DNA from: Chloroflexota bacterium
GTDB taxonomy: Bacteria > Chloroflexota > Limnocylindria > Limnocylindrales > CSP1-4
NCBI GenBank assembly: GCA_021786915.1
Contig: JAJYMP010000249.1
Coordinates: forward strand, 1 to 7,075
DNA length: 7,075 nucleotides
Reading direction: 5' to 3'
In this document: piece by piece, positions 1 to 5,982 of the stretch
Layout: every line of letters starts with the position of its first letter
How positions within the stretch are numbered: position 1 is the first letter of the stretch
Position numbers and translations under genes: made by a program
Notes under the pieces: generated by a model
Database searches by the model: none
What the model was told of the DNA's origin: nothing
Seen by the model: only the letters and a program-made list of their open reading frames with translations

Positions 1-18
1 CGGCCGCGGGGGAGCGGC

Positions 19-42
19 GGGTCCGGCGTCTCGACCGGACCC
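19..42 (-). terminator. Hairpin after the importer operon, possible T-less terminator
   Basis: An 8-bp perfect stem (GGGTCCGG pairing with CCGGACCC) encloses an 8-nt loop. It begins 7 nt past the stop codon of the malG-like gene, where an operon terminator is expected. The minus strand after the stem (18-1) is GC-rich with no T run, so it is not a classical intrinsic terminator. T-poor hairpins are common behind genes of high-GC bacteria; it could instead protect the mRNA 3' end. The window edge hides what follows. Confidence 0.4.
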
Positions 43-49
43 TGTGCGC

Positions 50-958
50 CTAGCTCTTGGTGGAGCCGAGGGTCAGGCCGGCGACGAAGTGCTTCTGGAG
101 TGCGAAGTACACGATCAGCGTCGGGAGCGCCACGATCAGCGAGCCGGCGGCCAGCAGGTTGTTGTCCGTGAAGAACTGCCCCGAGAGGTTGTTGAGGGCC
201 GAGGTGACGGGGAACTTGTCACCGGTCCGCAGGAGCAGGATCCCCCAGAAGAAGTCGTTGTAGATCCAGGTGAACTCGAGCGTCGCGAGAGCGGCCAGCG
301 CCGGTCGGGCGAGCGGCAGGAGCACCGACCGGTAGGTCCGCCACACGGTGGCGCCGTCGACGAGGGCTGCCTCGTTGATCTCCTTGGGCACCTGCTTGAA
401 GTAGTTCGACAGGACGAAGGTGCAGAAGCCCAGCTGGAATGCCAGGTGGATCATCACGATTCCGAACAGCTGGTCGTACCAGATGCCGTTGTCGGACAGC
501 GGCGCGAACATCGGCAGGGCCAGGTACAGCCGGAACAGCGGGACGATGACGACCTGCTGCGGGAGCAGGTTGCCCGCCGTGAACAGCATCAGCATCGCGA
601 GGTTGAGCCGGAAGCTGTACCGGCTGACCGCGACGGCCACCATCGACGAGAAGAACAGGATGAGGACCAGCGCCGGCACGACGACCAGGATCGTCTGGAG
701 GAAGTGCAGCGGCAGGTCCGCCTGGCTCCAGGCGTTGAAGAAGTTGTTCAGGTTGTACGAGCCGCCGATCGAGAAGTAGCCGCGCGGGTTGCCTCCCGTG
801 TCGCCGTAGGGCCGCAGCGAGGTGTAGACCGCCCAGCCCAGCGGCAGGAACCAGAGCAGCGACATGAGGATCAGGAACGCGTGCGTGAAGTAGTGCGGGC
901 GCCGACGCTTCCCGGTCACCACCTCGCGGGCGCCCACCGCGGCGGACGTGGCGGTCAC
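50..958 (-). CDS. Carbohydrate ABC transporter permease, MalG/UgpE type
   Basis: This is the second inner-membrane permease of a CUT1-type sugar importer (BPD_transp_1 family), 302 aa, about the usual length. The N-terminal 20 residues are cytoplasmic and end in a basic stretch (GKRRR). Hydrophobic segments lie near 27-48, 87-112, 118-142, 163-186, 221-243 and 268-289, giving six predicted membrane spans. The EAA loop that docks on the ATPase is clear at 196-219 (EAALVDGATVW, then a PLARP end). The C-terminal QKHFVAGLTLGSTKS is typical of MalG-like proteins. The GTG start at 958 overlaps the TGA of the upstream permease (GTGA, 955-958). It has an AAGGAGG ribosome site at 963-969, 4 nt away and inside the upstream gene, so translation is likely coupled. 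The substrate cannot be read from the sequence; the neighbouring galT suggests galactose or a galactoside. Family is certain, specificity is not. Confidence 0.95.
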   Translation of the reverse strand: MTATSAAVGAREVVTGKRRRPHYFTHAFLILMSLLWFLPLGWAVYTSLRPYGDTGGNPRGYFSIGGSYNLNNFFNAWSQADLPLHFLQTILVVVPALVLILFFSSMVAVAVSRYSFRLNLAMLMLFTAGNLLPQQVVIVPLFRLYLALPMFAPLSDNGIWYDQLFGIVMIHLAFQLGFCTFVLSNYFKQVPKEINEAALVDGATVWRTYRSVLLPLARPALAALATLEFTWIYNDFFWGILLLRTGDKFPVTSALNNLSGQFFTDNNLLAAGSLIVALPTLIVYFALQKHFVAGLTLGSTKS

Positions 959-1953
959 TCGGCCTCCTTGCCCATCGTCCGGGCGAGGTAGTAGATGATC
1001 GGGCCGATCGAGATCAGGAGCAGGATCACCGCCATCGCCGAGCCGAAGCCGATCAGGCTGGCTTCGCCCAGGATGTTGTTCGTGATCAGCACCGACAGGA
1101 GGCCGAGGCCGTTGAGGCCCTTGTTGATGATGTAGACGATGTCGAAGGCGCGGAGCGACTCGATGATCGTCACGACCAGGACGACCACGTTGATCGGCGC
1201 GAGGACGGGGAACACCACCCGGAAGAACGTCTGGCGGGCGCTGGCGCCGTCGATGGCCGCGGCCTCGCGCAGGGTGTTGTCAACGCTCTTGAGGCCCGCC
1301 AGATAGAGCACCATGATGTAGCCGACGTGGCGCCAGCTGGCGGCGACCAGCACTGCGGCGAAGTTGAGACCGGGCGTGCCGAGCCAGTCGATCGCCGTCC
1401 CGGACGTGACCCATTTCGGGTCGCCCGTCACCGCCTGCAGGAAGTTGTTGATGAAGCCCATGCCCGGCGAGTACATGAGCTGCGCGATGAAGCCCACGAT
1501 CGCGAGCGACAGCACGACCGGCATGTACAGGACGCTCTGGTAGATCCGGGTCCCGCGGATGTTCTGGTCCAGGATCACCGCCATCAGCATGCCCAGCGGC
1601 GTCGCGATGAACAAGAAGACCGCCAGCCAGATGAGGTTGTTCTGGAAGGCCGGCCAGAATGGCGGATAGTTGGAGAACAGGTTCTCGTAGTTCTTGAACC
1701 CGATGAACTTGATCTTGTCCAGCCCGCCGATCCCGTTCCAGCTGGTGAGCGACAGCACGATCGAGCCGATCGTGGGCAGCCAGATCAGGAAGATGTGGAT
1801 GAACGCCGGGATGCCGACCATGAGGCCGAGCGTCACCTTGTCGCGCCGGGTCAGGACGCTGAAGCGCTTGCGGCGCCGTCTCCCGGGAGGCGACGCAGTC
1901 GCCCCGCCGGCAGAGGCCGGCGGGGCGATGGGCGGAACGGAGGAGGAGTCCAC
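955..1953 (-). CDS. Carbohydrate ABC transporter permease, MalF/UgpA type
   Basis: This is the first inner-membrane permease of the importer, 332 aa. The N-terminal 35 residues are Pro/Ala-rich and then strongly basic (GRRRRKR at 24-30), consistent with a cytoplasmic tail. Membrane segments follow near 42-70, 105-128, 138-160, 196-222, 252-276 and 302-324. The EAA loop is at 230-253 (EAAAIDGASARQTFF, then a FPVLAP end), which contacts the nucleotide-binding subunit. The GTG start at 1953 has only a weak ribosome site (GGAACGG). A TGA in the same frame at 1981-1983 rules out an ATG, GTG or TTG start further upstream. Thirty-three nt separate it from the solute-binding gene, and it overlaps the next permease gene by 4 nt. 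A 13-bp perfect hairpin covers codons 9-18 and may lower expression relative to the binding protein. A later start, such as the GTG at residue 40, would remove the basic tail and is less likely. Confidence 0.94.
   Translation of the reverse strand: MDSSSVPPIAPPASAGGATASPPGRRRRKRFSVLTRRDKVTLGLMVGIPAFIHIFLIWLPTIGSIVLSLTSWNGIGGLDKIKFIGFKNYENLFSNYPPFWPAFQNNLIWLAVFLFIATPLGMLMAVILDQNIRGTRIYQSVLYMPVVLSLAIVGFIAQLMYSPGMGFINNFLQAVTGDPKWVTSGTAIDWLGTPGLNFAAVLVAASWRHVGYIMVLYLAGLKSVDNTLREAAAIDGASARQTFFRVVFPVLAPINVVVLVVTIIESLRAFDIVYIINKGLNGLGLLSVLITNNILGEASLIGFGSAMAVILLLISIGPIIYYLARTMGKEAE
1899..1928 (-). promoter_or_regulatory. Strong hairpin in the first codons of the malF-like gene
   Basis: TCGCCCCGCCGGC (1899-1911) is the exact reverse complement of 1916-1928, with a 4-nt loop at 1912-1915. 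This gives 13 pairs, almost all G-C. In the minus-strand mRNA it starts 25 nt after the GTG start codon, within codons for Ala, Pro and Gly. It sits between the abundant binding-protein message and the permease messages. In E. coli, REP hairpins between malE and malF protect the malE part of the mRNA, and a similar role is possible here. No T run follows, so full termination is unlikely. The structure is seen in the sequence; the role is inferred. Confidence 0.5.
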
Positions 1954-1986
1954 GGCCGTTCCAGCGATCCGTCTATGCAGTCAGCG

Positions 1987-3393
1987 TCACTGCGGCGGCA
2001 GGCTGTCGTAGAAGCCCTGGATCCCGGTGAGGAACTTGTCGAGGTCCTGGGTCGGGGCCTTGAGGAACGTCTGCAGGAATGACTGCATGCCGTTCGCGCC
2101 GGCGAAGTCCGGACGCGTGTCGCGGTCGAGGAACTGGGCGATCTTCCCCGAGGCGGCGATGATCGCGGCGCTCGACTTCTGGAACGCGTTGTACTTGCTG
2201 GTGTCGGCCTGCTTGTTGGCCGCGACGTCGTTGGAATCCGAGGCGAGATAGATGTTCGCCGCGTCCGCCGAGCCGAGGTACTCCATCAGGGCCTTGGCGC
2301 CGTCGAGGTTCTTGGCCTTCGAGGACACCATGAAGCCGTCGATCGGGGCGTCGATGCCCATCTCGGAGTCGTACTGGGTGCCGAGGGTCGGGAAGGCGAA
2401 GAAGTCGAGATCGTCGTGGGTCGCCTGGTCGGTGGCCTGCTGGCCGGCGAAGGTGCCCAGGAAGTACATCCCGGCCTTCTTGTTGATCAGGTCCTGCGCA
2501 GACTCCTGCCAAGTCTTGCCCAGCGGCGCCGGGTCGAAGTAGGGGAGCAGCTGCGCCCACTTCTGGAACACGGCCTTGACCTTCGGGTCGGTCCACTTCT
2601 GCTTGCCGGCCATCAGGCCGACGTGGAAGTCGTAGCCGTTCATGCGCATGTTGAGGATGTCGAAGGTGCCCATGGCCGGCCAGCCGTCCTTGTCGGCGAA
2701 GGCCAGTGGGATGAGCCCGTCCTTCTTCATCTGATCGCCGAGCTTGGTGAAGTCGTCGATCGTCTTGGGGATCTGGTAGCCCTTCTCGGCCCAGAACGAC
2801 TTCCGGTAGATGACCACCCACGGGTAGTTGTAGAGCGGGACGAAGTACTGCTTGCCGTCGTCACCCGTGGAGGCCGTCTTGAACGCATCGGAGAAGTTGG
2901 CGCCGATGTTGGCCCAGACGTCGCTGATGTCGGTCGCGAGGCCCTGCGCCGCGAAGAAGCGCATGCGGTAGCCGGCGAACCAGGTGAACGCGTCGTCCGG
3001 CGTGGCCTGCAGGTAGGCGTTGATCGTGTCCTGGAACTTGTTGTGCTCGACGGTGTTGATGGTGACGTTGATGCCCGTCTTCGCGGTGAAGGCGGTCATG
3101 ACGTCGGCGATGGCCTTCTTCGGGACGGCGTCCGAGTAGTTGGACCCGAAGGTGACGGTGCCGGAGGCCGACGGTGCAGCCGCGGAGGCCGACGGAGCGG
3201 CCGCGGTGGACGGTGCGGCCGCGGACGGCGCCACGGAGGGGGCTGCCGCAGACGCGGAGGCGGCCGCCGACGGCGTCGCGTTCGAGCCGCCGCATGCCGC
3301 GAGGAACGCGGACACGCCGCCGAGGGCTGCGACTGCGGCGCCGCCCTTCAGGAGCGTCCGGCGCGAGACCGAGCGCTGGCCAAGATCAGCCAT
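1987..3393 (-). CDS. Sugar ABC transporter solute-binding lipoprotein (Tat-type)
   Basis: This is a family 1 extracellular solute-binding protein of 468 aa, which captures the sugar outside the membrane and delivers it to the two permeases. The N-terminus has a twin-arginine signal (SVSRRTLLK, RR at 11-12), a hydrophobic core at about 18-31 and a lipobox LAAC with the lipidated Cys at 34. It should therefore be exported folded and anchored by lipid. Residues 35-78 are a low-complexity Ala/Ser/Pro linker. The binding domain follows from about 79 to the end, with aromatic patches such as TWFAGY near 137-142 of the kind that stack on sugars. The ATG at 3393 was chosen because AGGAGG lies 6 nt upstream (3400-3405). 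An in-frame GTG at 3423 has no such site. First gene of the operon, divergent from a DeoR-type regulator gene. Family certain; substrate unknown, with galactose or a galactoside suggested by galT. Confidence 0.95.
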   Translation of the reverse strand: MADLGQRSVSRRTLLKGGAAVAALGGVSAFLAACGGSNATPSAAASASAAAPSVAPSAAAPSTAAAPSASAAAPSASGTVTFGSNYSDAVPKKAIADVMTAFTAKTGINVTINTVEHNKFQDTINAYLQATPDDAFTWFAGYRMRFFAAQGLATDISDVWANIGANFSDAFKTASTGDDGKQYFVPLYNYPWVVIYRKSFWAEKGYQIPKTIDDFTKLGDQMKKDGLIPLAFADKDGWPAMGTFDILNMRMNGYDFHVGLMAGKQKWTDPKVKAVFQKWAQLLPYFDPAPLGKTWQESAQDLINKKAGMYFLGTFAGQQATDQATHDDLDFFAFPTLGTQYDSEMGIDAPIDGFMVSSKAKNLDGAKALMEYLGSADAANIYLASDSNDVAANKQADTSKYNAFQKSSAAIIAASGKIAQFLDRDTRPDFAGANGMQSFLQTFLKAPTQDLDKFLTGIQGFYDSLPPQ

Positions 3394-3452
3394 GTGGATC
3401 CTCCTCTGTGACGCCCCGCGCACATGTCCCTGCGAGGGCAGGCCACGATCGG

Positions 3453-3482
3453 ATTGTTGCGACGCGGTAGCCCGATTGTCAA
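3453..3482 (-). promoter_or_regulatory. Predicted promoter of the sugar importer operon
   Basis: On the minus strand a perfect -35 hexamer TTGACA (3477-3482) is followed after 18 nt by AACAAT (3453-3458), which matches 4 of 6 positions of TATAAT. Transcription would start near 3446, leaving a leader of roughly 50 nt before the ATG at 3393. A TGTTGC half-site (3455-3460) overlaps the -10 element. A short hairpin (CCCT, 3-nt loop, AGGG; 3428-3438) lies in the leader. The perfect -35 makes this the better of the two promoter calls in this gap. Confidence 0.55.
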
Positions 3483-3528
3483 GAGACTCGAACCCGTTTC
3501 AACAATGATTTCTGTTGATCTGCGTTGA
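3455..3528. promoter_or_regulatory. Candidate operator half-sites of the DeoR-type regulator
   Basis: Four related hexamers lie in the divergent gap: TGTTGC 3455-3460, TCAACA 3499-3504, TGTTGA 3513-3518 and CGTTGA 3523-3528. The middle two form an inverted repeat with an 8-nt spacer. The last two are direct repeats spaced 10 nt, one helical turn. The longer form ATTGTTG (3453-3459) is the exact reverse complement of CAACAAT (3500-3506), 47 nt apart. The first overlaps the importer -10 and the fourth overlaps the regulator -35, so binding could repress both directions. DeoR-family repressors often use repeated sites and DNA looping. No direct evidence links these sites to this protein. Confidence 0.4.
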
Positions 3529-3554
3529 CTTTCCGTGATCCCCGGGGCGATCAT
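3525..3554 (+). promoter_or_regulatory. Possible promoter of the regulator-galT pair
   Basis: TTGACT (3525-3530, 5 of 6 to TTGACA) is followed after 18 nt by GATCAT (3549-3554, 4 of 6 to TATAAT). Transcription would start near 3561, about 65 nt before the regulator ATG. The -35 overlaps the last TGTTGA-like half-site, consistent with autoregulation. In GC-rich DNA, matches of this quality also arise by chance. Confidence 0.35.
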
Positions 3555-3627
3555 GGTTACGGCCGCCAGTCGTTCGCCGCCGCGGACGGGTCGAGGAGCT
3601 GGCCGGCAAGGCTCAGGAGCGGAGGGA

Positions 3628-4473
3628 ATGCTCGCTCGCCAGCGTCAGGCACTGATCCTAGATCGGGTGCGCCAGATCGGTGCCGTCCGGGTTGCTGACC
3701 TCGTGCGGGAGTTCGAGGTCTCGGACATGACCGTCCGGCGCGACCTCGAGGTCCTGCACGACCAGGGGCTGCTCGAGAAGGTCCACGGGGGCGCCACGGT
3801 CCCCTCCCGTCTCGCGAGCTATGAGCCCGGGTTCATCGCCAAGTCGGGCCTCCAGCAGGCGGAGAAGGCCGCCATCTCCGCCGAGGCGGCCCGCATGGTC
3901 CAGCCAGGAATGGCGCTCGCCCTCTCCGGCGGGACCACGACCTGCGCGCTGGCGGGGCTCGTCGCGGAGATCCCGGGCGTGACGGTCGTGACCAACTCGC
4001 TCCAGGTCGCCGAGGTGTTCAACCGGTCCGGCCGGCATGACCAGACCGTGATCCTGACAGGCGGTGTCCGGACGCCGTCGGAGGCGCTGGTGGGCCCGTT
4101 CGCAACGGCGCTCCTCCGGACCGTCCACCTCGACCTCGTGTTCATGGGCGTCCACGGCATGGACGCCAAGGCGGGCTTCACCTGCCCCAACCTCATGGAG
4201 GCCGACACAGACCGGGCGCTGATCGAGGCCGGCCGTCGCCTGGTGGTGCTGGCGGACCACACGAAGTGGGGCGTGGTCGGCATCGCCTCGATCGCCACGC
4301 TCGATCAGGCGGACGTGCTGATCACGGACTCCTCGATCGCCCCCGACGGGCTCGCGGCCGTCACCGAGGCGATCCCGGAGGTCATCCTCGCTCAGGTCCC
4401 CGCAGACCTGGTCGCGCAGCCGGATCCGTCCCCGCGGTCCGCGAATCGCCCTGAGGTAGCCCGTGCCCATTGA
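3628..4473 (+). CDS. DeoR/GlpR-family transcriptional repressor
   Basis: This is a 281-aa regulator of the DeoR family, normal length. A winged helix-turn-helix occupies about 6-56, with the family signature in VADLVREFEVSDMTVRRDL (22-40) and GLLEKVHGGAT in the wing. The DeoRC effector domain (about 75-250) is related to ribose-5-phosphate isomerase. Visible effector-domain motifs are SGGTTT (100-105), TNSLQVAEVF, LTGGVRTPSEALVGP, GVHGMDAKAGFT (174-185) and LADHTKWG (208-215). Such proteins usually bind a phosphorylated sugar and then release DNA. The ATG at 3628 matches the family N-terminus (LARQRQALIL) and has AGGAG 8 nt upstream (3615-3619). A longer reading from 3535 would add 31 residues of no recognisable domain. 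Its end overlaps galT by 11 nt and it diverges from the importer, so it probably controls both. The effector is inferred, possibly galactose-1-phosphate or tagatose-6-phosphate. Confidence 0.93.
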   Translation: MLARQRQALILDRVRQIGAVRVADLVREFEVSDMTVRRDLEVLHDQGLLEKVHGGATVPSRLASYEPGFIAKSGLQQAEKAAISAEAARMVQPGMALALSGGTTTCALAGLVAEIPGVTVVTNSLQVAEVFNRSGRHDQTVILTGGVRTPSEALVGPFATALLRTVHLDLVFMGVHGMDAKAGFTCPNLMEADTDRALIEAGRRLVVLADHTKWGVVGIASIATLDQADVLITDSSIAPDGLAAVTEAIPEVILAQVPADLVAQPDPSPRSANRPEVARAH

Positions 4474-5509
4474 CCCCAGCCGCCCCGACGACGCCGACCT
4501 CGCGACGCTCGACGACGAGCCGCACCGGCGTCGGAATGCCCTCACCGGCGAGTGGGTGCTGGTGTCGGCGGGTCGGACCAAGCGGCCCTGGCTCGGAGCC
4601 GAGGAGCCCGAGCCGCCCGAGGAGTGGCCGGAGTTCGACCCGGACTGCTACCTGTGCCCCGGCAACACGCGCGTGAGCGGCGACGTGAACCCGGCCTACG
4701 CCACGACGTTCGTGTTCACCAACGACTTCGCGGCCCTCCGGCCGGACGCATCCGACGCGCGCATCGGCGACGGGCTGTTCCGCGCCCAGGGCACCCGCGG
4801 CACGTGCCGGGTCGTGTGCTTCTCGCCCCGCCACGACGTCACCCTCGCGGGCATGGACGCCGCCTCGATCCGCCACGTGGTGGACGTGTGGGCCGACCAG
4901 ACGACCGAGCTCGGGTCCCGCTACCGCTGGGTCCAGGTGTTCGAGAACCGGGGGGCCGCGATGGGCGCCTCGAACCCCCATCCCCACGGCCAGATCTGGT
5001 CGGGGGATGCGCTCCCCGTCCAGGCGGCCCTCGAGCTCGAGCAGCAGCAGCTCCACCTGGCAGAGACCGGCCGCCGGCTGCTGGTCGACTACGCGCAGGC
5101 CGAGCGCGGCGGGCCCCGCGTGATCCGCGACGCCGGCGGCTGGCTCACGCTCGTGCCGTTCTGGGCCAGCTGGCCGTTCGAGGCGATGCTGGTCCCGCTC
5201 GAGCCGACGTCGCGCCTGGCCGATCTCGACAGCACGCGTCGAGACGCCCTCGCCGAGGCGCTCCAGGACCTCAACCGTCGCTTCGACGCGCTGTTCTGCA
5301 GGCCGTTCCCGTTCTCGATGGGCTGGCACCAGGCGCCGTTCGGGGTGGGGGACCCCGCCGCCTGGCAGCTCCACGCGCACTTCTACCCGCCGCTCCTGCG
5401 AGCCTCGGTCCGCAAGTTCATGGTCGGCTACGAGCTCCTCTCCGAGCCTCAGCGCGACCTGACCCCCGAGGAGGGCGCGCTCCGCCTGCGCGAGGCGCTC
5501 GAGGGCTGA
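4463..5509 (+). CDS. galT: Galactose-1-phosphate uridylyltransferase
   Basis: GalT swaps galactose-1-phosphate and UDP-glucose to give UDP-galactose and glucose-1-phosphate, the middle step of the cytoplasmic Leloir pathway. The protein is 348 aa, the length of the E. coli enzyme. CYLCPGN holds the zinc cysteines (C62, C65), and H124 fits the third ligand. The catalytic motif NPHPHGQIW lies at 171-179, with H173 a zinc ligand and H175 the histidine that carries the UMP. The C-terminal domain has SMGWHQAPF (285-293) and WQLHAHFYPPLLR (301-313), then VRKFMVGYELL and a QRDLTPEE tail, very like the E. coli protein. The GTG start at 4463 lies inside the regulator gene (11-nt overlap), with a GAGGT ribosome site at 4453-4457, suggesting coupled translation. 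No galK or galE is in the window. All key residues are present, so it should be active. Confidence 0.97.
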   Translation: MPIDPSRPDDADLATLDDEPHRRRNALTGEWVLVSAGRTKRPWLGAEEPEPPEEWPEFDPDCYLCPGNTRVSGDVNPAYATTFVFTNDFAALRPDASDARIGDGLFRAQGTRGTCRVVCFSPRHDVTLAGMDAASIRHVVDVWADQTTELGSRYRWVQVFENRGAAMGASNPHPHGQIWSGDALPVQAALELEQQQLHLAETGRRLLVDYAQAERGGPRVIRDAGGWLTLVPFWASWPFEAMLVPLEPTSRLADLDSTRRDALAEALQDLNRRFDALFCRPFPFSMGWHQAPFGVGDPAAWQLHAHFYPPLLRASVRKFMVGYELLSEPQRDLTPEEGALRLREALEG

Positions 5510-5534
5510 CGCGCGCGCCCGGCTGCGCGCCGCG
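5510..5534 (+). terminator. Weak candidate terminator hairpin after galT
   Basis: Directly after the galT stop, GCGCGC (5511-5516) can pair with GCGCGC (5525-5530) across an 8-nt loop, with TTCTCC close behind. The hexamer is self-complementary, so other foldings are possible, and there is no real T tract. It is the only hairpin adjacent to the stop; a terminator further into the repeat region is equally possible. Confidence 0.25.
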
Positions 5535-5553
5535 TTCTCCCCCGGGTCTTGGC

Positions 5554-5612
5554 CGGGTTCGCGCTGGGTGCTCGCCCCGGCTCCGTACCTCGGGTTCGCG
5601 CCGGGTTCGCGC
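5554..5612. repeat. Three copies of an 11-nt direct repeat
   Basis: CGGGTTCGCGC occurs at 5554-5564, 5591-5601 and 5602-5612. The last two are exactly tandem. The motif looks faintly like a tRNA T-arm (GGTTCG), but no cloverleaf can be built around it. Confidence 0.6.
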
Positions 5613-5651
5613 CCCGAGTCGGTCCCGGGGGTCCCTCCGCCTGCGGGGCAA

Positions 5652-5674
5652 CTTCGTGCTAACCAGCACCGAAG
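5652..5674. repeat. Inverted repeat / stem-loop
   Basis: CTTCGTGCT (5652-5660) pairs with AGCACCGAAG (5665-5674), giving nine pairs with one bulged C and a loop of AACC. No T run follows on either strand, so a terminator is not indicated. Function unknown. Confidence 0.5.
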
Positions 5675-5680
5675 CTCGCT

Positions 5681-5731
5681 TGGGCGACGGGCGCCTGGGC
5701 GACGGGCGACGGGCGGTGTTGGCGCACCGCC
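5681..5731. repeat. 13-nt direct repeat followed by a 7-bp hairpin
   Basis: TGGGCGACGGGCG occurs at 5681-5693 and again at 5696-5708 (15-nt period), followed by a further ACGGGCG at 5709-5715. Overlapping the end, GGCGGTG (5712-5718) pairs exactly with CACCGCC (5725-5731) over a 6-nt loop. No T run follows. It could be an untypical galT terminator, but it lies about 200 nt after the stop codon. Confidence 0.45.
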
Positions 5732-5764
5732 ACCAAACCTGCTCGATGGGGCCACCGGTCGGGC

Positions 5765-5980
5765 GTTTCGCTGGCCACGGACCAACAGGTGCCCCTGAAT
5801 GGTGGCCCAGAGCCACCATTTCGGCCTCGAGCCGGGCTCCGGAGGGCGATTTAATGGTCCCGCTCCAACGCTCGGGGGCGGAGCTGGGCCCGGAGCGAGA
5901 TTTGGTGATCCAGCCCCAACGCTCACGGCGCGAGCGGGACTCGGGGTCGCGATTTGGGTGGTCCAGCCGATCCACACCGC
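5765..5980. repeat. Degenerate direct repeat, unit about 51 nt
   Basis: Two clear units lie at 5853-5903 (51 nt) and 5904-5955 (52 nt), about two-thirds identical by eye. Each begins with a TGGTCC/TGATCC-like element, carries CCAACGCTC (5865-5873 and 5916-5924, exactly 51 nt apart) and ends in GATTT (5848-5852, 5899-5903 and 5951-5955 mark the boundaries). A partial unit starts at 5956 (GGTGGTCCAGCC). A more diverged one precedes, from about 5765 (TTTCGCTGGCCACGG with CCAAC), and contains an extra hairpin. Since the period is near 17 codons, reading frames through it show false 17-residue protein repeats. The family is not one I recognise. Confidence 0.55.
5798..5820. repeat. Perfect 9-bp hairpin inside the repeat region
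   Basis: AATGGTGGC (5798-5806) and GCCACCATT (5812-5820) are exact reverse complements with a 5-nt loop CCAGA. On the plus strand only one more T follows; on the minus strand the stem is followed by CAGGGG. It could act as a terminator hairpin in either direction, or be a palindromic part of the repeat family. Confidence 0.5.
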
Positions 5981-5982
5981 CT

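Noticed and set aside
2416..3411. Long plus-strand open frames opposite the importer genes (also 44-991 and 1327-2082)
   Set aside because: They are antisense to well-recognised transporter genes, rich in Arg, Glu, Val and Gly as in shadow frames, and show no domain.
3394..3423. Upstream GTG start for the solute-binding protein
   Set aside because: The ATG at 3393 has AGGAGG at ideal spacing and places the twin-arginine motif at the usual distance; the GTG has no ribosome site and its extension would cover that AGGAGG.
3535..3627. Extended N-terminus of the DeoR-type regulator
   Set aside because: The 31 extra residues match no family feature and would overlap the predicted promoter; the ATG at 3628 has its own ribosome site and fits the family start.
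5550..5620. tRNA-like GGTTCG motifs
   Set aside because: No acceptor stem, anticodon arm or D-arm can be built around any copy; they are a simple 11-nt direct repeat.
4382..5977. Long minus-strand open frame (531 codons) opposite galT and the repeat region, with repeated 17-residue blocks
   Set aside because: It lies antisense to a certain galT, is Arg/Pro/Gly-rich as expected for a GC-rich shadow frame, has no recognisable domain, and its repeats simply mirror the 51-nt DNA repeat.
5765..5980. CRISPR array
   Set aside because: The conserved and variable parts do not alternate as repeat and spacer, the copies are diverged, and no cas gene is near.
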